A stretch of DNA of 64,000 bases from Ilex aquifolium (Eukaryota > Streptophyta > Magnoliopsida > Aquifoliales > Aquifoliaceae), in assembly GCA_951799425.1 (NCBI GenBank), contig OX637405.1, positions 24,903,635 to 24,967,634 of the forward strand, written 5' to 3'. The notes beneath the pieces were generated by a model. The model had not been told where the DNA came from. It did no database searches and saw nothing but the letters and a program-made list of their open reading frames with translations. Each line of letters begins with the position of its first letter. The first letter of the stretch is position 1. A program made the translations under genes and the position numbers. Shown here piece by piece: positions 37,651 through 49,200 of this stretch.

Positions 37651-38159
37651 AATAGTGCATGATGTGTGTTGCACGTGAAAATTATAATGAAGTTTTATTA
37701 TAAAACTGTCATTCTTAAGTATGTGTACATCTAAATATACTATTATCTTTTATTGTCAAAGAGATTAATAAAATTGCAAAATATTGTTTGTATCATAATA
37801 TTATGATATTGTTGCACATAAAAAAAATTAAATGTGACATATATTTGATAATAAAATTCAATTTACCAACAACATGTATATAATAATAGAATATATATTA
37901 GATTTTATTTTATTTTATATAAATAGATATAGATAGAAATTGTTTATAATTATACTACTAAGAAATGAATCTAAAAGAATTTAGAAGTCGAATATTATAA
38001 GTAAAAAAGTCTAATAGCTAGAGAAAACACTAAAAATTGGATGAAAATAAATATGTGAGTATAATTAACTTTATAATAATAATTAAAAATTAAATAAAAA
38101 TTAAAAATATTTCACAAGAACTAACAATTATAAATAGTATAAATAGATATAGATAGATA
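37651..38159 (-). mobile_element. Helitron-like element, head-to-head copy 1
   Basis: On the minus strand the 3' side at 37651 reads CACGTGCAACACACATCATG then CACTATTAA, aligning with the hairpin terminus at 23692 but decayed. The 5' side ends in TCTAT repeats at the palindrome centred on 38159/38160. No proteins are encoded. Confidence 0.45.
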
Positions 38160-38176
38160 TATCTATCTATATCTAT
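38143..38176. repeat. 34-bp perfect palindrome
   Basis: The 17 bases at 38143-38159 (ATAGATATAGATAGATA) are followed directly by their exact complement at 38160-38176, with no spacer. It lies where two oppositely oriented Helitron-like 5' ends meet. Confidence 0.95.
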
Positions 38177-38785
38177 ATTATATTACTTATAAATGTCAGT
38201 ATCTGCGAAAAACTTTTGATTTCTTATTTTATCCCTAATTATAATAAAGTTAATTATACACACCTATATTCTTGTATCTAATTTATGTTTTTTTATACCT
38301 ATTTAACTTTTAGCGTATTTTGGACTCTTTTATAAGGACTTCTAAGTTTTTTTGAACTCATTTATTAGTAGTACAGTTGCTTATAATTATCTATATCTAC
38401 ATGAAGAAGTAAAATCCTATAAATGTTAAATTATTATACACATATAGTTACCAGATTAAATTCTACGGCCCAATATATATTATATTTTATTTTTTGATAT
38501 GTAATAATATAATAATATTATAAACGATCTAATTAATTTATTTAACAAAATAAAAATTAATAATTATATAATATATGTGCAAATGCCTAAAAATGTCGAA
38601 GATATATATAAATAAATGATAAATTAAGTATTTAAAAATTTATAGAATAAATCAATAATTAAAGGATGAATTAATTATTTGACACCTAATTATTATTTAA
38701 TTTAATTACATATATAATTTATATTTTTTATAAAATAATATTATTTAAATTTATTTACGTGCAACTCACGACGTGTAAGAAATAT
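38160..38785 (+). mobile_element. Helitron-like element, head-to-head copy 2
   Basis: The plus strand begins TCTATATC-type repeats, then TACTTATAAATG. Near 38757-38785 it has ACGTGCAACTCACGACGTG, which aligns with the hairpin terminus of the 23692 element, but lacks a clean CTAG. It is degenerate; limits are approximate. Confidence 0.4.
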
Positions 38786-39694
38786 AAATATATGATGCGC
38801 CGAAAAAAAAAATTAAAGAGAAAAGTGGAAAGCGCTACCGATAAGAACTTAAAAGCGGGCCATTAATAGCCGAATAAGCGACGACTCGATTGTCTGCTAA
38901 CTCTGATAAAGTGACATGGCGGTGAGGATACAACGTGCTTGGACGATTACTAATATTAATGCAGAAGATTACGGTTAGGTCATCATTTATTCGTATTTTG
39001 CAATTATGACACTATCTTTATGGGATCGTGACATGAGTATTTTTAAGATGAATAACCTCTCAAAAACTTAAGGTGTCAAGAATCATTTTTGTAAAAAAAA
39101 AAAAAAAATTCATATCATAATAAGAAACTTAGTGTATCTCATAATGGCCAGTTCCGACCCTCTAAACTACGAACTGAAAGGGTTAATTTTTGTTGAAGTC
39201 AAATATTGACAATTTATCCCTCTCTTCTTTGGTAATATTATAATTCTTTTCCAAGTCGTTTTCATGTGTTCGGTGTATTTGTTTGCGTTTCAATACGATA
39301 ATAATTAGATAGAATTTTTTAATCTGTCCAATTATGTCACTATCAGTTATGAATGAGAAAATAAAATTGAATCGGAAAAAGAGTTAGTGGTTATAATAAT
39401 TAAATCTATAAGCTTTGTCGGTTCCAAAATTTCCATTGTGGGATAAGGTTGTTTAATTTACGATCTACTTGGAATGGTCACAAAAAGTTAATTACAAGAT
39501 TATAAGCTCATCTACTTAATGAGCTATTGGTAGAGCCGAGTCCCAATGGTCACCTTTGGAAACAGGGATAGAGAAAGATAGGAATGTGGTAACAACCACA
39601 TGTGTCTCATGCCAGTACGAAAAAGAACTGTCTTATGCCAAATACATTTCATGGTCACAATTCATTCAAGCAATTGTTACCCCTTGTGCTCGTA
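38786..39694. other. Intergenic DNA
   Basis: No gene is recognised. A short frame at 39556-39780 runs into the MITE at 39695 and is spurious. Confidence 0.5.
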
Positions 39695-40302
39695 GGGTCG
39701 GTTTGTTTAGTCAGATAATGATAAAAAAAAATATAAGAAAGAAATTTTTTTTAAAATTTTTATGTGTTTGGTTAGTATGAAATCGAAAATAATGGAAAAA
39801 ATAATTTTTTTTCATTCTTAGATTTTTTCACAACTAACCAACTTTTTTTTCTTTTAAAAAATACAAGAAAATACAAGAAAGTTGTGATCTTTAATTAACT
39901 TCTAATGGTACCCTTATTTTTCTTAAAATATTTTATTAGTTATTAATTTTAAAAAATCTTGGTATGAATTTAATTAACCATATAATTTAGTCCAGAGAAC
40001 TTGGTGTTGGGGCTTATTCCAGAATTAGGTTAGAAGCCATTTTTTAAATTTTTTTTAATTATAATAAATATTTTTTACCTTTTTAGATCGATTTAATATA
40101 ATTAAGGGTTAATTTAAACAATTAGAAATTTTTTTTTGTAACTTTCATTTCTTTCAAACAATAGACTGAAATTTTTTTAAAACTTTCTCGCAATTTTTTC
40201 TTGCTAACCAAATACATAAATGAAAATATATTTTTTTTTTTTCATTTCACTTTATATCATTTTTATTTTCCATCATTCTTTTCTTCCTAACCAAACGGAC
40301 CT
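39695..40302 (-). mobile_element. Harbinger-like MITE, copy 2
   Basis: 608 bp, inverted relative to 3832-4415: its right edge complement reads GGTCCGTTTGGTTAGGAAGA, matching the start of copy 1, and its left edge GGGTCGGTTTGTTTAG is the other terminus. Flanks are GTA and TTA, so the 3-bp TSD is imperfect. Confidence 0.65.
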
Positions 40303-42200
40303 TTAGTATTTCTTGACATTTTCTGTTCCTTGTCTGGAATTTGACAATTATTGATCAAGGTAATAAATTTTCTTTGGAAACGAGCATAATGTCCGAATTT
40401 TTTTTATTTCTATAGAAATTGATCCGAATTAATGATTGAATATCGAGATTTTCATATTTTGAAGTGTTTCGTGTGTTTCCATACCCACATCCAAACGTTT
40501 GTTTCCATAGATTTTATACATTATACCGTCAATTACTATAGGCACATTCTTAAATAATGAGGAAGTTTGGGACATGGTTTAGAAACATTATGACATATCC
40601 GGATAAATTTTTGACATATAGAAACTATTTGTTAGTTTTCAAAACAATTAGGGATAATTTGTTAAGTGTACAAAATTTAGTGTCATTGTATAAGTACGTA
40701 AAAAAACATTTTCGATAGCGTTGATAATGAAATAATTTCTTTCAAAGCATGAAAAACTCATCGTGATCAATTAAAAATAGTATTAACTTTATTTTTTTGT
40801 TAAAGGTCATAATAAGTATTTTTTTTTTGTTTGTTATAGTATATATATCGATTTTTAACCTTATTGTGTTTGCTGAATTTTTAGGTAGCTAATATGATGT
40901 AAATAAATATAAATATATCATATTATTTTCATCAATATGAAAAAAAAAAAAATTAACTTGGTAGATTGTCTACCCATAATTGATTTTCTGGATTCGTCTA
41001 TGTACAAAAATGTTGTACTCCTTATATTTCTCATCGTGAGTTCCAAATTACAATCGTTAAACTTTCTTCCGTGATGACTTGTTGGCATCAGTCCTACATT
41101 TTGTATCTGTGGATCGAGGAGAAAGGGGGATCGGCGAGAAGAGAATTATACCATGAGAGAAGCAAGGAGATCAACCTCTTTCAAATATACAACATAGATT
41201 CTGGGAATGAAATGAGAACGACGACAAGATTTAAATTAATGACCTTAACATTAACAAGCGAAGGTGATGAATATTAAATCAACTACTAACCTTAGTAAAT
41301 AAGAATAATTAGATAAGTGAGTCACATTATATATATTTATCTCGGAGTCACGTTATACTTGACGAAGGGAATCACTAGTGAAACTCGCACATTAATTTCG
41401 TATTTAAAATTAGTAACATTATGGGTACAAAAATTATTTTTAATCATAAAAACTAGAGATGCTGATAGTATGCTTTTCCCGAGTGCCGAGAAGAAGGGAC
41501 CCACTGGATACTAGTTGCCAAACATCACCATATTCGTGAGGTATGCGATTTTCATTAAAAAAACAAAATTGAGAAAAATCATCAATCAACATAGGTCCAC
41601 TATTTTCTAAAATAATTTCGACAAAGCATACTCTAAAATCATAACCTCTGAATAGTAAAAACCAATATACATAATTTATATATGTAAGTGGTCCAAACTC
41701 TTATCTAAAAAACGCCGACCCAATTGTCATAAACAGTATTGCAAAACAAATGACAACAGCTAGAAATTGTGTTGATGTGAAACATGCAACTAACAATTGA
41801 CCATATGACCAAAAATCAAACCCAATGGACCTAAAAAGGTAGAGATTAACCCAATATTAAAATGAAATTTATATGTAATTTGTTAAAATTTAGTTAAATT
41901 AAGTTATTCGGATCGGATCATATTTTGGATCGAATTTCGAATTTTTAATGAATTCGGATGTGAACCACGAAAATAAAATCAGTCGAATTATCGAATTGAA
42001 TTTTTAAAGTCGGATTTGAAAATAACATTTTGATTTCTCTGTTTTATTGTTTTCTTAAACGTGCCTAAATAACTCTGCTTCAATTGCTGTCGTTACTGAT
42101 CAAAAAAATAAAAAAATTGTTGTCGTTGACACGTTTTCTAAATACGTAAATGCTGTGATGGGTGACTCATTGATCCTATCTTAATATTTTAAAATTTAAA
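40303..42200. other. AT-rich intergenic DNA
   Basis: No gene is recognised. Frames at 41071-41277 and 41317-41514 lack recognisable domains. Confidence 0.5.
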
Positions 42201-43114
42201 GGGAAAATTTCACTTACACTCCTTCTAATTTATCATATCTTTAAAAATATTCTCTGTATTTTATAAATATTCACTCACACCCCCTATAAAATTAATAGTA
42301 TTAATTAAAATGTAATTTTATTAAATTACCCATGATATATTTTAACAAAAATTCATCCACCCCCCTCTAAATAAACATATCTTCAATAAGACCCTCTCTA
42401 TTTTTGAATTTTTTTTGATGTTAAAATTCGATTCGAGCAAATTAAAATTCATTTTTAAAATTTAAGTCGATTAAAGATTATATTTTTCTATCTATTAAAT
42501 TTTAACTGATTAAAATTCGATTCGAGCTGATTAATTTTTTTAACCAGTTTGAATTAAATTTTAATTAACTTGCATTGAATTTTAATCGGCCCAAATTTTA
42601 ATACATAAAAAATACAAATTTTAATCTACTCAAATTTTAATACGTAAAAAAATAAATTTTAATTACCTTAAATTGAATTTTAATAAGTAAAAAAATATAA
42701 ATTTTAATCGACTCAAATTGAATTTTAATTGGCGCTAGCAGCTCAGGTTGAGCTCAAATAGGCTCGAATTTTAATACTTAAAAAAATTTAATAGGCTCAA
42801 ATTTCAATACGTAAAATAAAATAAAATAAAATTTAATCAACTCGAATCGAATCGAATTTTAATCAGGTCAAATTTTAATACGTAGAAAAATAAATTTTAA
42901 TCAGCCCAAATTTTAATATGTAAAAAAATAAATTTTAATTGGCTCGAAATTTTTGTAGAAAAATTGTTTGAAATTTATGAAGGGATAATTTTGGTATTTT
43001 AGATTTTTTTTTTGGGTTAAAAACGTTCGTTTAACGGTAGGGAGTATGAGTGATGTTTAAATATAAACTAGAATGGGTGTCAGTGTTTTTTTTTTGTGGC
43101 TGAAATTTTTCTTA
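42201..43114. mobile_element. TIR element filled with a minisatellite
   Basis: Ends GGAAAATTTCACTTACACTC and the complement of GGCTGAAATTTTTC are imperfect inverted repeats. The TSD is unclear. Between about 42420 and 42960 lies an irregular tandem array built on TTTTAATACGTAAAAAAATA and TTTTAATC(G/A)(G/A)CTCAAA words, roughly 35-40 bp apart. Confidence 0.45.
42420..42960. repeat. Irregular AT-rich minisatellite
   Basis: More than ten partial copies of an AAATTTTAAT(C/T)-containing unit with ACGTAAAAAAATAAATTTTA segments. Spacing varies, so it is a decayed array. Confidence 0.65.
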
Positions 43115-43246
43115 TTTTAAATGTGATATCGTAATATCATTTTTCGGTATTGTATTTTTATTTTTAATTTAATAAAATGCATCACAGACATATGTTTTTA
43201 TTTTAGCATTTTTTGAGTTATTATTATTTTTAATTAATAATTATAA

Positions 43247-43581
43247 GGGTTAATAGCATTTTTGATCTATAAATTATGCATTTTTTATCAGTTTAGTCTT
43301 CAATGTATCAATTTTGTCAATTTGATTCATAAAATATTCAATTCATGTCACTTTGGTTCCTAATCAGACAATCCGGTAAATTTTTTAACGGAAGTGACCA
43401 CGTGTCATTTTTTTAGTCGATATCACGTGCCCAACATGTGATAATTTTGTCAAAAACTTAACGGTCCGTCTATGTACAGAAAAAAATGATATAAATTGAA
43501 TACTTTAAGGATAAAATTAATAAAATAAAAATTAAATTGATAAAAAATATATATTTTATGGATAAAAAATACTATTAACCC
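43247..43581. mobile_element. Foldback (Mutator-like) MITE
   Basis: 335 bp starting GGGTTAATAGCATTTTTGAT and ending with the near-exact complement (AAAAAATACTATTAACCC). Exact 9-bp TSD, TAATTATAA, at 43238-43246 and 43582-43590. The ends are related to 21204-21751. Confidence 0.85.
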
Positions 43582-43939
43582 TAATTATAATTTATCTTTT
43601 TTTTTTTTAACAAGAAACACACAACACACACAGGACCACTACTTATAATTTAGCGCACTAAGTCGATATCCTGGCTTTATTCTTATATTAAAGATCGTGG
43701 CGGAACTTCATGAATGGTGACGCGATAGCTAACGTCCAATTTGCGAAGCAAAATTTTCCCTGAAAACGTGTCACCCAATTTCTTTAATTAATTGTTCACA
43801 ATTAATTACAGAAAAGGCGATCGTGATTGAATGTATTAAGGGTAGACAAGTGTAAAAAATAACTGTTTTGGTAAGTGTAGTCTAATAGATTAGTGCTGTG
43901 GTCCCAAAGTTTTGTTGGTTGTTTGCATCGTATTTTATT

Positions 43940-44240
43940 GGAAAAATATTATATTTGGTTCTAAAATTTATCTTTAATTTTAATTTGATCTCTAAACTTT
44001 TAGTTGTCCTAATTTAGTCAATTAACTATTAATTTCACCATTAGATTAATTGCAGACTAATCCAATCTGATCAATTTCAAATGCTAAATCATATGTTTCT
44101 GTTTTGATATAACGGTAAAAATAGACGGAAAGACTTAATTGAGCCAAATTTAATAGTTGAGAGACTAAATTAAAATAATTGAAAGTTCTGAGACCAAATT
44201 AAATTGCAATCAGAGTTTAGGAATCCATTATGATATTTAC
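43940..44240. mobile_element. Probable foldback MITE
   Basis: The halves are imperfect inverted copies (TTTAATTTTAATTTGATCTC against GAGACCAAATTAAATTGCAA). The flank TATTTTATT (43931-43939) recurs just after 44242, but the exact end is uncertain. Confidence 0.5.
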
Positions 44241-44436
44241 TTTATTTTATTTTATTTTATTTTTATTTTTTGTAAGAAATTATGTGTGGGATTTTGCCTT
44301 ATCGAACACTAATCATAGAAGCAATGTTAGTGAGACCTAATTTATTGATCTAATACATTACATCTTTTAGATTAACTATGAGCTCCATCAAACATTAAAA
44401 CTTGATATTAATTCAATAGGTACAATAAAATTATAA

Positions 44437-44605
44437 AAAATGCTACATAACCCAAATAAAATCCAAAAATTAAAACTCAAATGTATATCATCTATTGGAT
44501 GAGTGTGAGATGAGTGAGTCCTACTGAAAAAATTGATGGGACCCACTCATCCAAGATATAATATGTATTTGAATTATAACTTTTTAAATTTTATTTGAAT
44601 TTTGT
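44437..44605. mobile_element. MITE remnant related to 44934-45105
   Basis: Contains AAAATGCTACATAACCCAAA and GATGGGACCCACTCATCCAA, in common with the MITEs at 44934 and 3248. Ends are not clear. Confidence 0.35.
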
Positions 44606-44933
44606 ATATCATCAAATCAATAGATTATGTCAAATTTAATTCTCAATAATATTACTCTAATCGCAGTCATTAATGTCACTAGTGCCAAACAGCTTACGCC
44701 TGTTGCCGAACAGATAAAATCTCTCTCTCATCAAGCACTCCCACCGTTGACACTAAGCACCGCGTACACAAAGAGACTAATGCAAAACCCACCGTGGGCA
44801 CACGCGCACTCGCGCACCCGCACCCGCACACTCACACAGACTCTCTCTTCTTTTCTCCCATTGTATGTGTTGGGTTATTGATATAGACGATTTTGTGATA
44901 TAATTAATTATGAAAGTGGCTAGTAAAAAATAT

Positions 44934-45105
44934 GGGAAATACTATGTATCATAAATTTATAACCCAAATTTGTATCTCAAATGAAGGGGGACCATTGGAT
45001 GAGTGGGTCTCATCAATTTTTTTAAATGAGATCCATTGATCTAATAGTCTCCCTTAATTTGTGATGCAAATTTGGGTTGCAGATTTGAATTACATAGCAT
45101 TGCTA
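44934..45105. mobile_element. Small MITE, 9-bp TSD
   Basis: 172 bp starting GGGAAATACTATGTATC and ending TACATAGCATTGCTA. Exact TSD AAAAAATAT at 44925-44933 and 45106-45114. Confidence 0.75.
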
Positions 45106-45518
45106 AAAAAATATTCATGTTATACAACTAGGATTTTTATATTAATTATTGGGCATTAAATCTTAATTTGATGTATTCGAGATCATTGATTGTGAAAATA
45201 GTAAAAAAAATAAAATAATTTTTTTTAAACGTGTCAAGTTTTTTATTAAACGAAAAGATAAGGTATATACAAAAATTTAAGGCAACCTTCATGTTAACTC
45301 ACTGAACTCCGATCACTTGACTCTATAGCTATCCTGCTTGGTCCTTGCTTATTCGTAATCTTTCAATGTTATCCCATTATCAAGACTCAATCATGCAGAG
45401 TAGAGCTGATTATCAGGTCAGAATTGGCTTTGGAGCCTCAGCTTTGCTCTTGTGAGTTACACCTTTTTTCATTCAATTAAAAATGACTGCAAAAAATCTC
45501 TTTTATTTTTATTGTTTC

Positions 45519-46226
45519 TGATGATACCCAGAATAAAACTGACACGTGCTCAGTAAGAGAGCTCAGCTCGGGAGCTCAGGCAAAATAAGCTGAGCTCCCC
45601 TAGCCATGAGCAGAGCTCATCCAGTCAGCACTAAGAGCTCCTAGTCGAAGGCGCGAGAGGAGAAATGCTGAGGGAACAACAAGACGACTCGGATACCCTT
45701 ATTAAGGAGGTAGAATCCAATCCGAGGCAGAAAACCCGTATTTAACCATGATCTCCTCCTAAAACTAAGGAGGATCCCACAGAAGAAGGCAAAGATCTCT
45801 CCGTTTAAAGCCAGCCATAAGGAATTTAGGTAACTCCGGAATTGTGGATGAAGATAGGGCACGATCCCTTCAATGTAGGATAGTCCCGTATTAGAGGTAA
45901 ATATGAGGCTATAAAAAGAAAGAGATATCCCCCATTAGAGGGAGATTTTTTGAAACCCTAGTTCCCTGAGTATTCGACTGTAACACCTTCAATTCATCAA
46001 TAAAGAAGAAGGAGCAAGAGCCTCCATTAGAGAGTGGACTAGCCGAGCTCACTGGCCGGTGAACCACTATACTTCCACCGTATTTCACACATTATACACG
46101 ACTAATTAGAGCTTTCATTCTCCACTTTATGAGCCTTGTAGCTCAGATGCCATATTAGTCCCCATGCAAACTGTCCACGCCAATTAATCTGGTTCCTTAG
46201 CTCGTATCCGGAGGTTTACACCATCA
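45519..46226 (+). repeat. 5' LTR
   Basis: 708 bp starting TGATGATACCC and ending CACCATCA. It contains a TATA box (45910-45916), an AATAAA signal (45999-46004), a CACGTG core at 45543-45548, and clustered AGCTC words in its first 150 bp. A 73-codon antisense frame in both LTRs is considered chance. Confidence 0.97.
45910..45916 (+). promoter_or_regulatory. LTR TATA box
   Basis: TATAAAA in CTATAAAAAGAAAGAG. Transcription would begin roughly 25-35 bp downstream, defining the U3/R boundary. The same box in the 3' LTR is at 58591-58597. Confidence 0.75.
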
Positions 46227-46229
46227 GTT

Positions 46230-46247
46230 TGGCGCCGTCTGTGGGAA
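46230..46247 (+). other. Primer-binding site
   Basis: TGGCGCCGTCTGTGGGAA begins 3 bp after the 5' LTR. The first ten bases complement the 3' end of plant tRNA-Asp as I recall it; the match weakens after that. Confidence 0.8.
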
Positions 46248-46288
46248 CGACTGTTCCTGTTACAAGTAAGCTGATTCCTCAGTGACTG

Positions 46289-49200
46289 ATGGTAATAACT
46301 CGAAATATGAGCAGAAGTCAAACAAACCTACCCCGAATGCAAGATCAGCCGGAAACTGCCCACGGCAGACAACCCGGGAACATCCAGGAGGCGAATTCCC
46401 CCATTAATAACGAGTTGGAGGCCCTTCGTCTCGTCAACCAACGCTTGCTAAAGGAAAATGAAGAGCTGTCAAAGCTCGTACAACGCCCACGGGAGGCACC
46501 ACCGGCCCAAGAAGGCCAGAGTAATCCCCCTCATAGGGAACCTCGATACTGGGACCCCCATAGAGAGGTCAGCGAGGGAGGAGAAGGCAGCCAGGCCAGG
46601 GGATATGTCCCCTACGTACCCCCTGGTAATGGCCATAACGACGAAGTGCAAAGTCGGAACGACAGGGGTGAGAGAGGTGATTTTTTCCCTTATCCGCAAG
46701 ACAGGAGAGAGCAGCACTGGGAGCAACGCTTCAAAGACTTCCAGCAAGAGCTCAGTCATATGAAAGAGGCCGTAAAGAGTAAGGCCCCGGTTACAATGGA
46801 TGTTTTGGTTCAGCAAACCGAATCCCCATTCACCACGGGGGTGCTACACTTCCCTCTCCCACCAAAGTTCAGGATGCCCCAAATGGAGGTCTTTGACGGA
46901 TCGAAAGATCCCGTGGATCATCTCAACACTTACAAGAACCAGATGGAGCTACATGGGTACCAGGATCCTGTACGCTGCAGAGCTTTTGCCATCACGCTGA
47001 AAGGCTCCGCCTTAAATTGGTTTCATAGGCTCCCACCAGCCTCGATCTCATCCTTTAAAGAACTCTCCATTGCTTTTGTCTCTCACTTTATAGGAGCCCG
47101 GATACACAGAAAGCCGAGCTACCACCTGCTGAATGTGAAGCAGGGTCCCCAGGAAAACCTGAGGACTTATGTCCAAAGATTTAACTCGGAGACATTGAAA
47201 GTAGACGTCCCGGATGAAAAATTCGCCATAACTGCTTTCATTGCAGGATTGGGAGTGCAATCAAAGGATTTGATGTTCTCCATATCAAAAAACCCTCAGG
47301 CAAGTATGGCTGAGGTGTTAGCCAAGGCAGAGAAATATATAAACAGTGAAGAGGCACTCCTTTCTAAGGTGGTCGGTACGTCTTCGCGAAAGGAAAAGGA
47401 AAAAGAAGAGAAGAGAAGGGACAGAAGCCCTAGGAAGGAAAAAGGACGAGAGAGGTCCCCAAGGAGGGACAGAGACCGCTCGCCAAAGAGGAGAGGAAAT
47501 GTCAGAGATCGGCTGGGTCCCATGCAACCTGAACTACAACCCAGATATGGGCCTCAGCGGTTTACCCCACTCACCGCTGCTGTGTCACAAGTACTGTATG
47601 AGGTCCAGAACGAGAAATTCTTAAAATGGCCACCTAGGATGAAGGCAGACCCGGCAAAGAGAGACCCCACGAAATACTGTGATTATCACCGGGATCATGG
47701 ACACCACACTGATGACTGCATTCAATTAAAGAAGGAAATCGAGTTCTTGATCCAGCGAGGTCAGCTGCGTCGTTTTATAGCCAATGATAACCAGCATCGA
47801 GCCCTTCCGCCTCCACCACCCAGGCAGCAGGCACCTGCACCACACCAGCAGCCTCTAGGGGAAATCAGAGTGATATCTGGAGGGTTCGCAGGAGGTGGAG
47901 AGTCTAGCTCAGCTCGGAAGGCGCACCTCCGACGGGTCAGAGCCGAAGAAGCTCTCGAGGTGCATGCTGTATCCAAAGCACCACGTTTGGATACAGCTAT
48001 CACTTTTTCAGATGCTGATTTAGAAGGATGCCAATACCCCCATGATGATCCATTGGTGGTACGAGCAGTGGTGGCAAATGGAACCGTTCATCGGGTTCTA
48101 ATTGATAACGGGAGCTCGGCAGATATTATTTTCGCACCTGCGTTCGACAAGATGGACATAGGAAGGCAGAAACTTGAGTCAGTAAGCACTCACTTACTGG
48201 GATTCTCCGGGGAAAGGGTGCTCCCCCTGGGTTCAATCCAGCTCGTGCTCACCTTGGGGGACCCACCTTGCCAAGCCACTACCACTGTCAAATTCCTAGT
48301 AGTCGATGCACCATCTGCGTACAACATCTTGCTTGGAAGGCCATCCTTAAATTCTATGAAGGCAATCCCATCTGCCTACCATTTAGTCGTGAAGTTCCCT
48401 ACAGAGAATGGAATCGGAGTGGTCCGAGGAGACCAGCGCGTAGCACGGGAATGCTACATGGCTTCTATGAAAGGGAAGGAGGTTGAGAACATCCAACTGG
48501 ATGAGCTCGACATGAGAGATGAAATGGAGACAAGACCAATGCCATCGGAAGAGCTGGAACCAGTTCAGCTTGATGAGAAACCAGAACACCTCGTTTATGT
48601 GGGTTCCAAACTGACCGCTGAGCTCAAAGAACTCCTCATCCAGTTCCTAAAAGAGAATATAGGAGTGTTTGCTTGGAAGCAAGAAGACATGGAGGGAATC
48701 GACCCTTCAGTTATTACCCACAAGCTATGCGTGAACCCAACTTGCAAACCCATCAAACAGAAGAGGAGGAGCTTTGCTTCTGAAAGGCAACGAGCAATAA
48801 ATGAGGAGGTCAGCAAACTCCTCCAGGCCAAGGCTATCAGGGAGGTTGATTACCCCACTTGGTTAGCAAATGTAGTTCTTGTAAAGAAAACAAATGGGAA
48901 GTGGCGATTGTGCATCGACTTCACTGATCTCAACCGAGCATGCCCCAAGGACAGTTTTCCCTTACCTCGGATTGACCTAATAGTGGATGCCACTGCAGGG
49001 CACGAGCTCCTCAGTTTCATGGACGCATTCTCAGGCTACAACCAGATCAGGATGGATCCCAGCGACCAGGAGAAGACCTCCTTTGTGACTGAACAGGGAA
49101 CATATTGTTATCAGGTCATGCCCTTCGGATTGAAGAACGCTGGAGCCACTTACCAGCGGTTAGTAAATAAAATGTTCCAGAAGCAAAGAGGAGCATCCAT

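Noticed and set aside
45641..45862. 73-codon antisense frame present in both LTRs (also 58322-58543)
   Set aside because: It is duplicated only because the LTRs are, and it has no recognisable domain or promoter.
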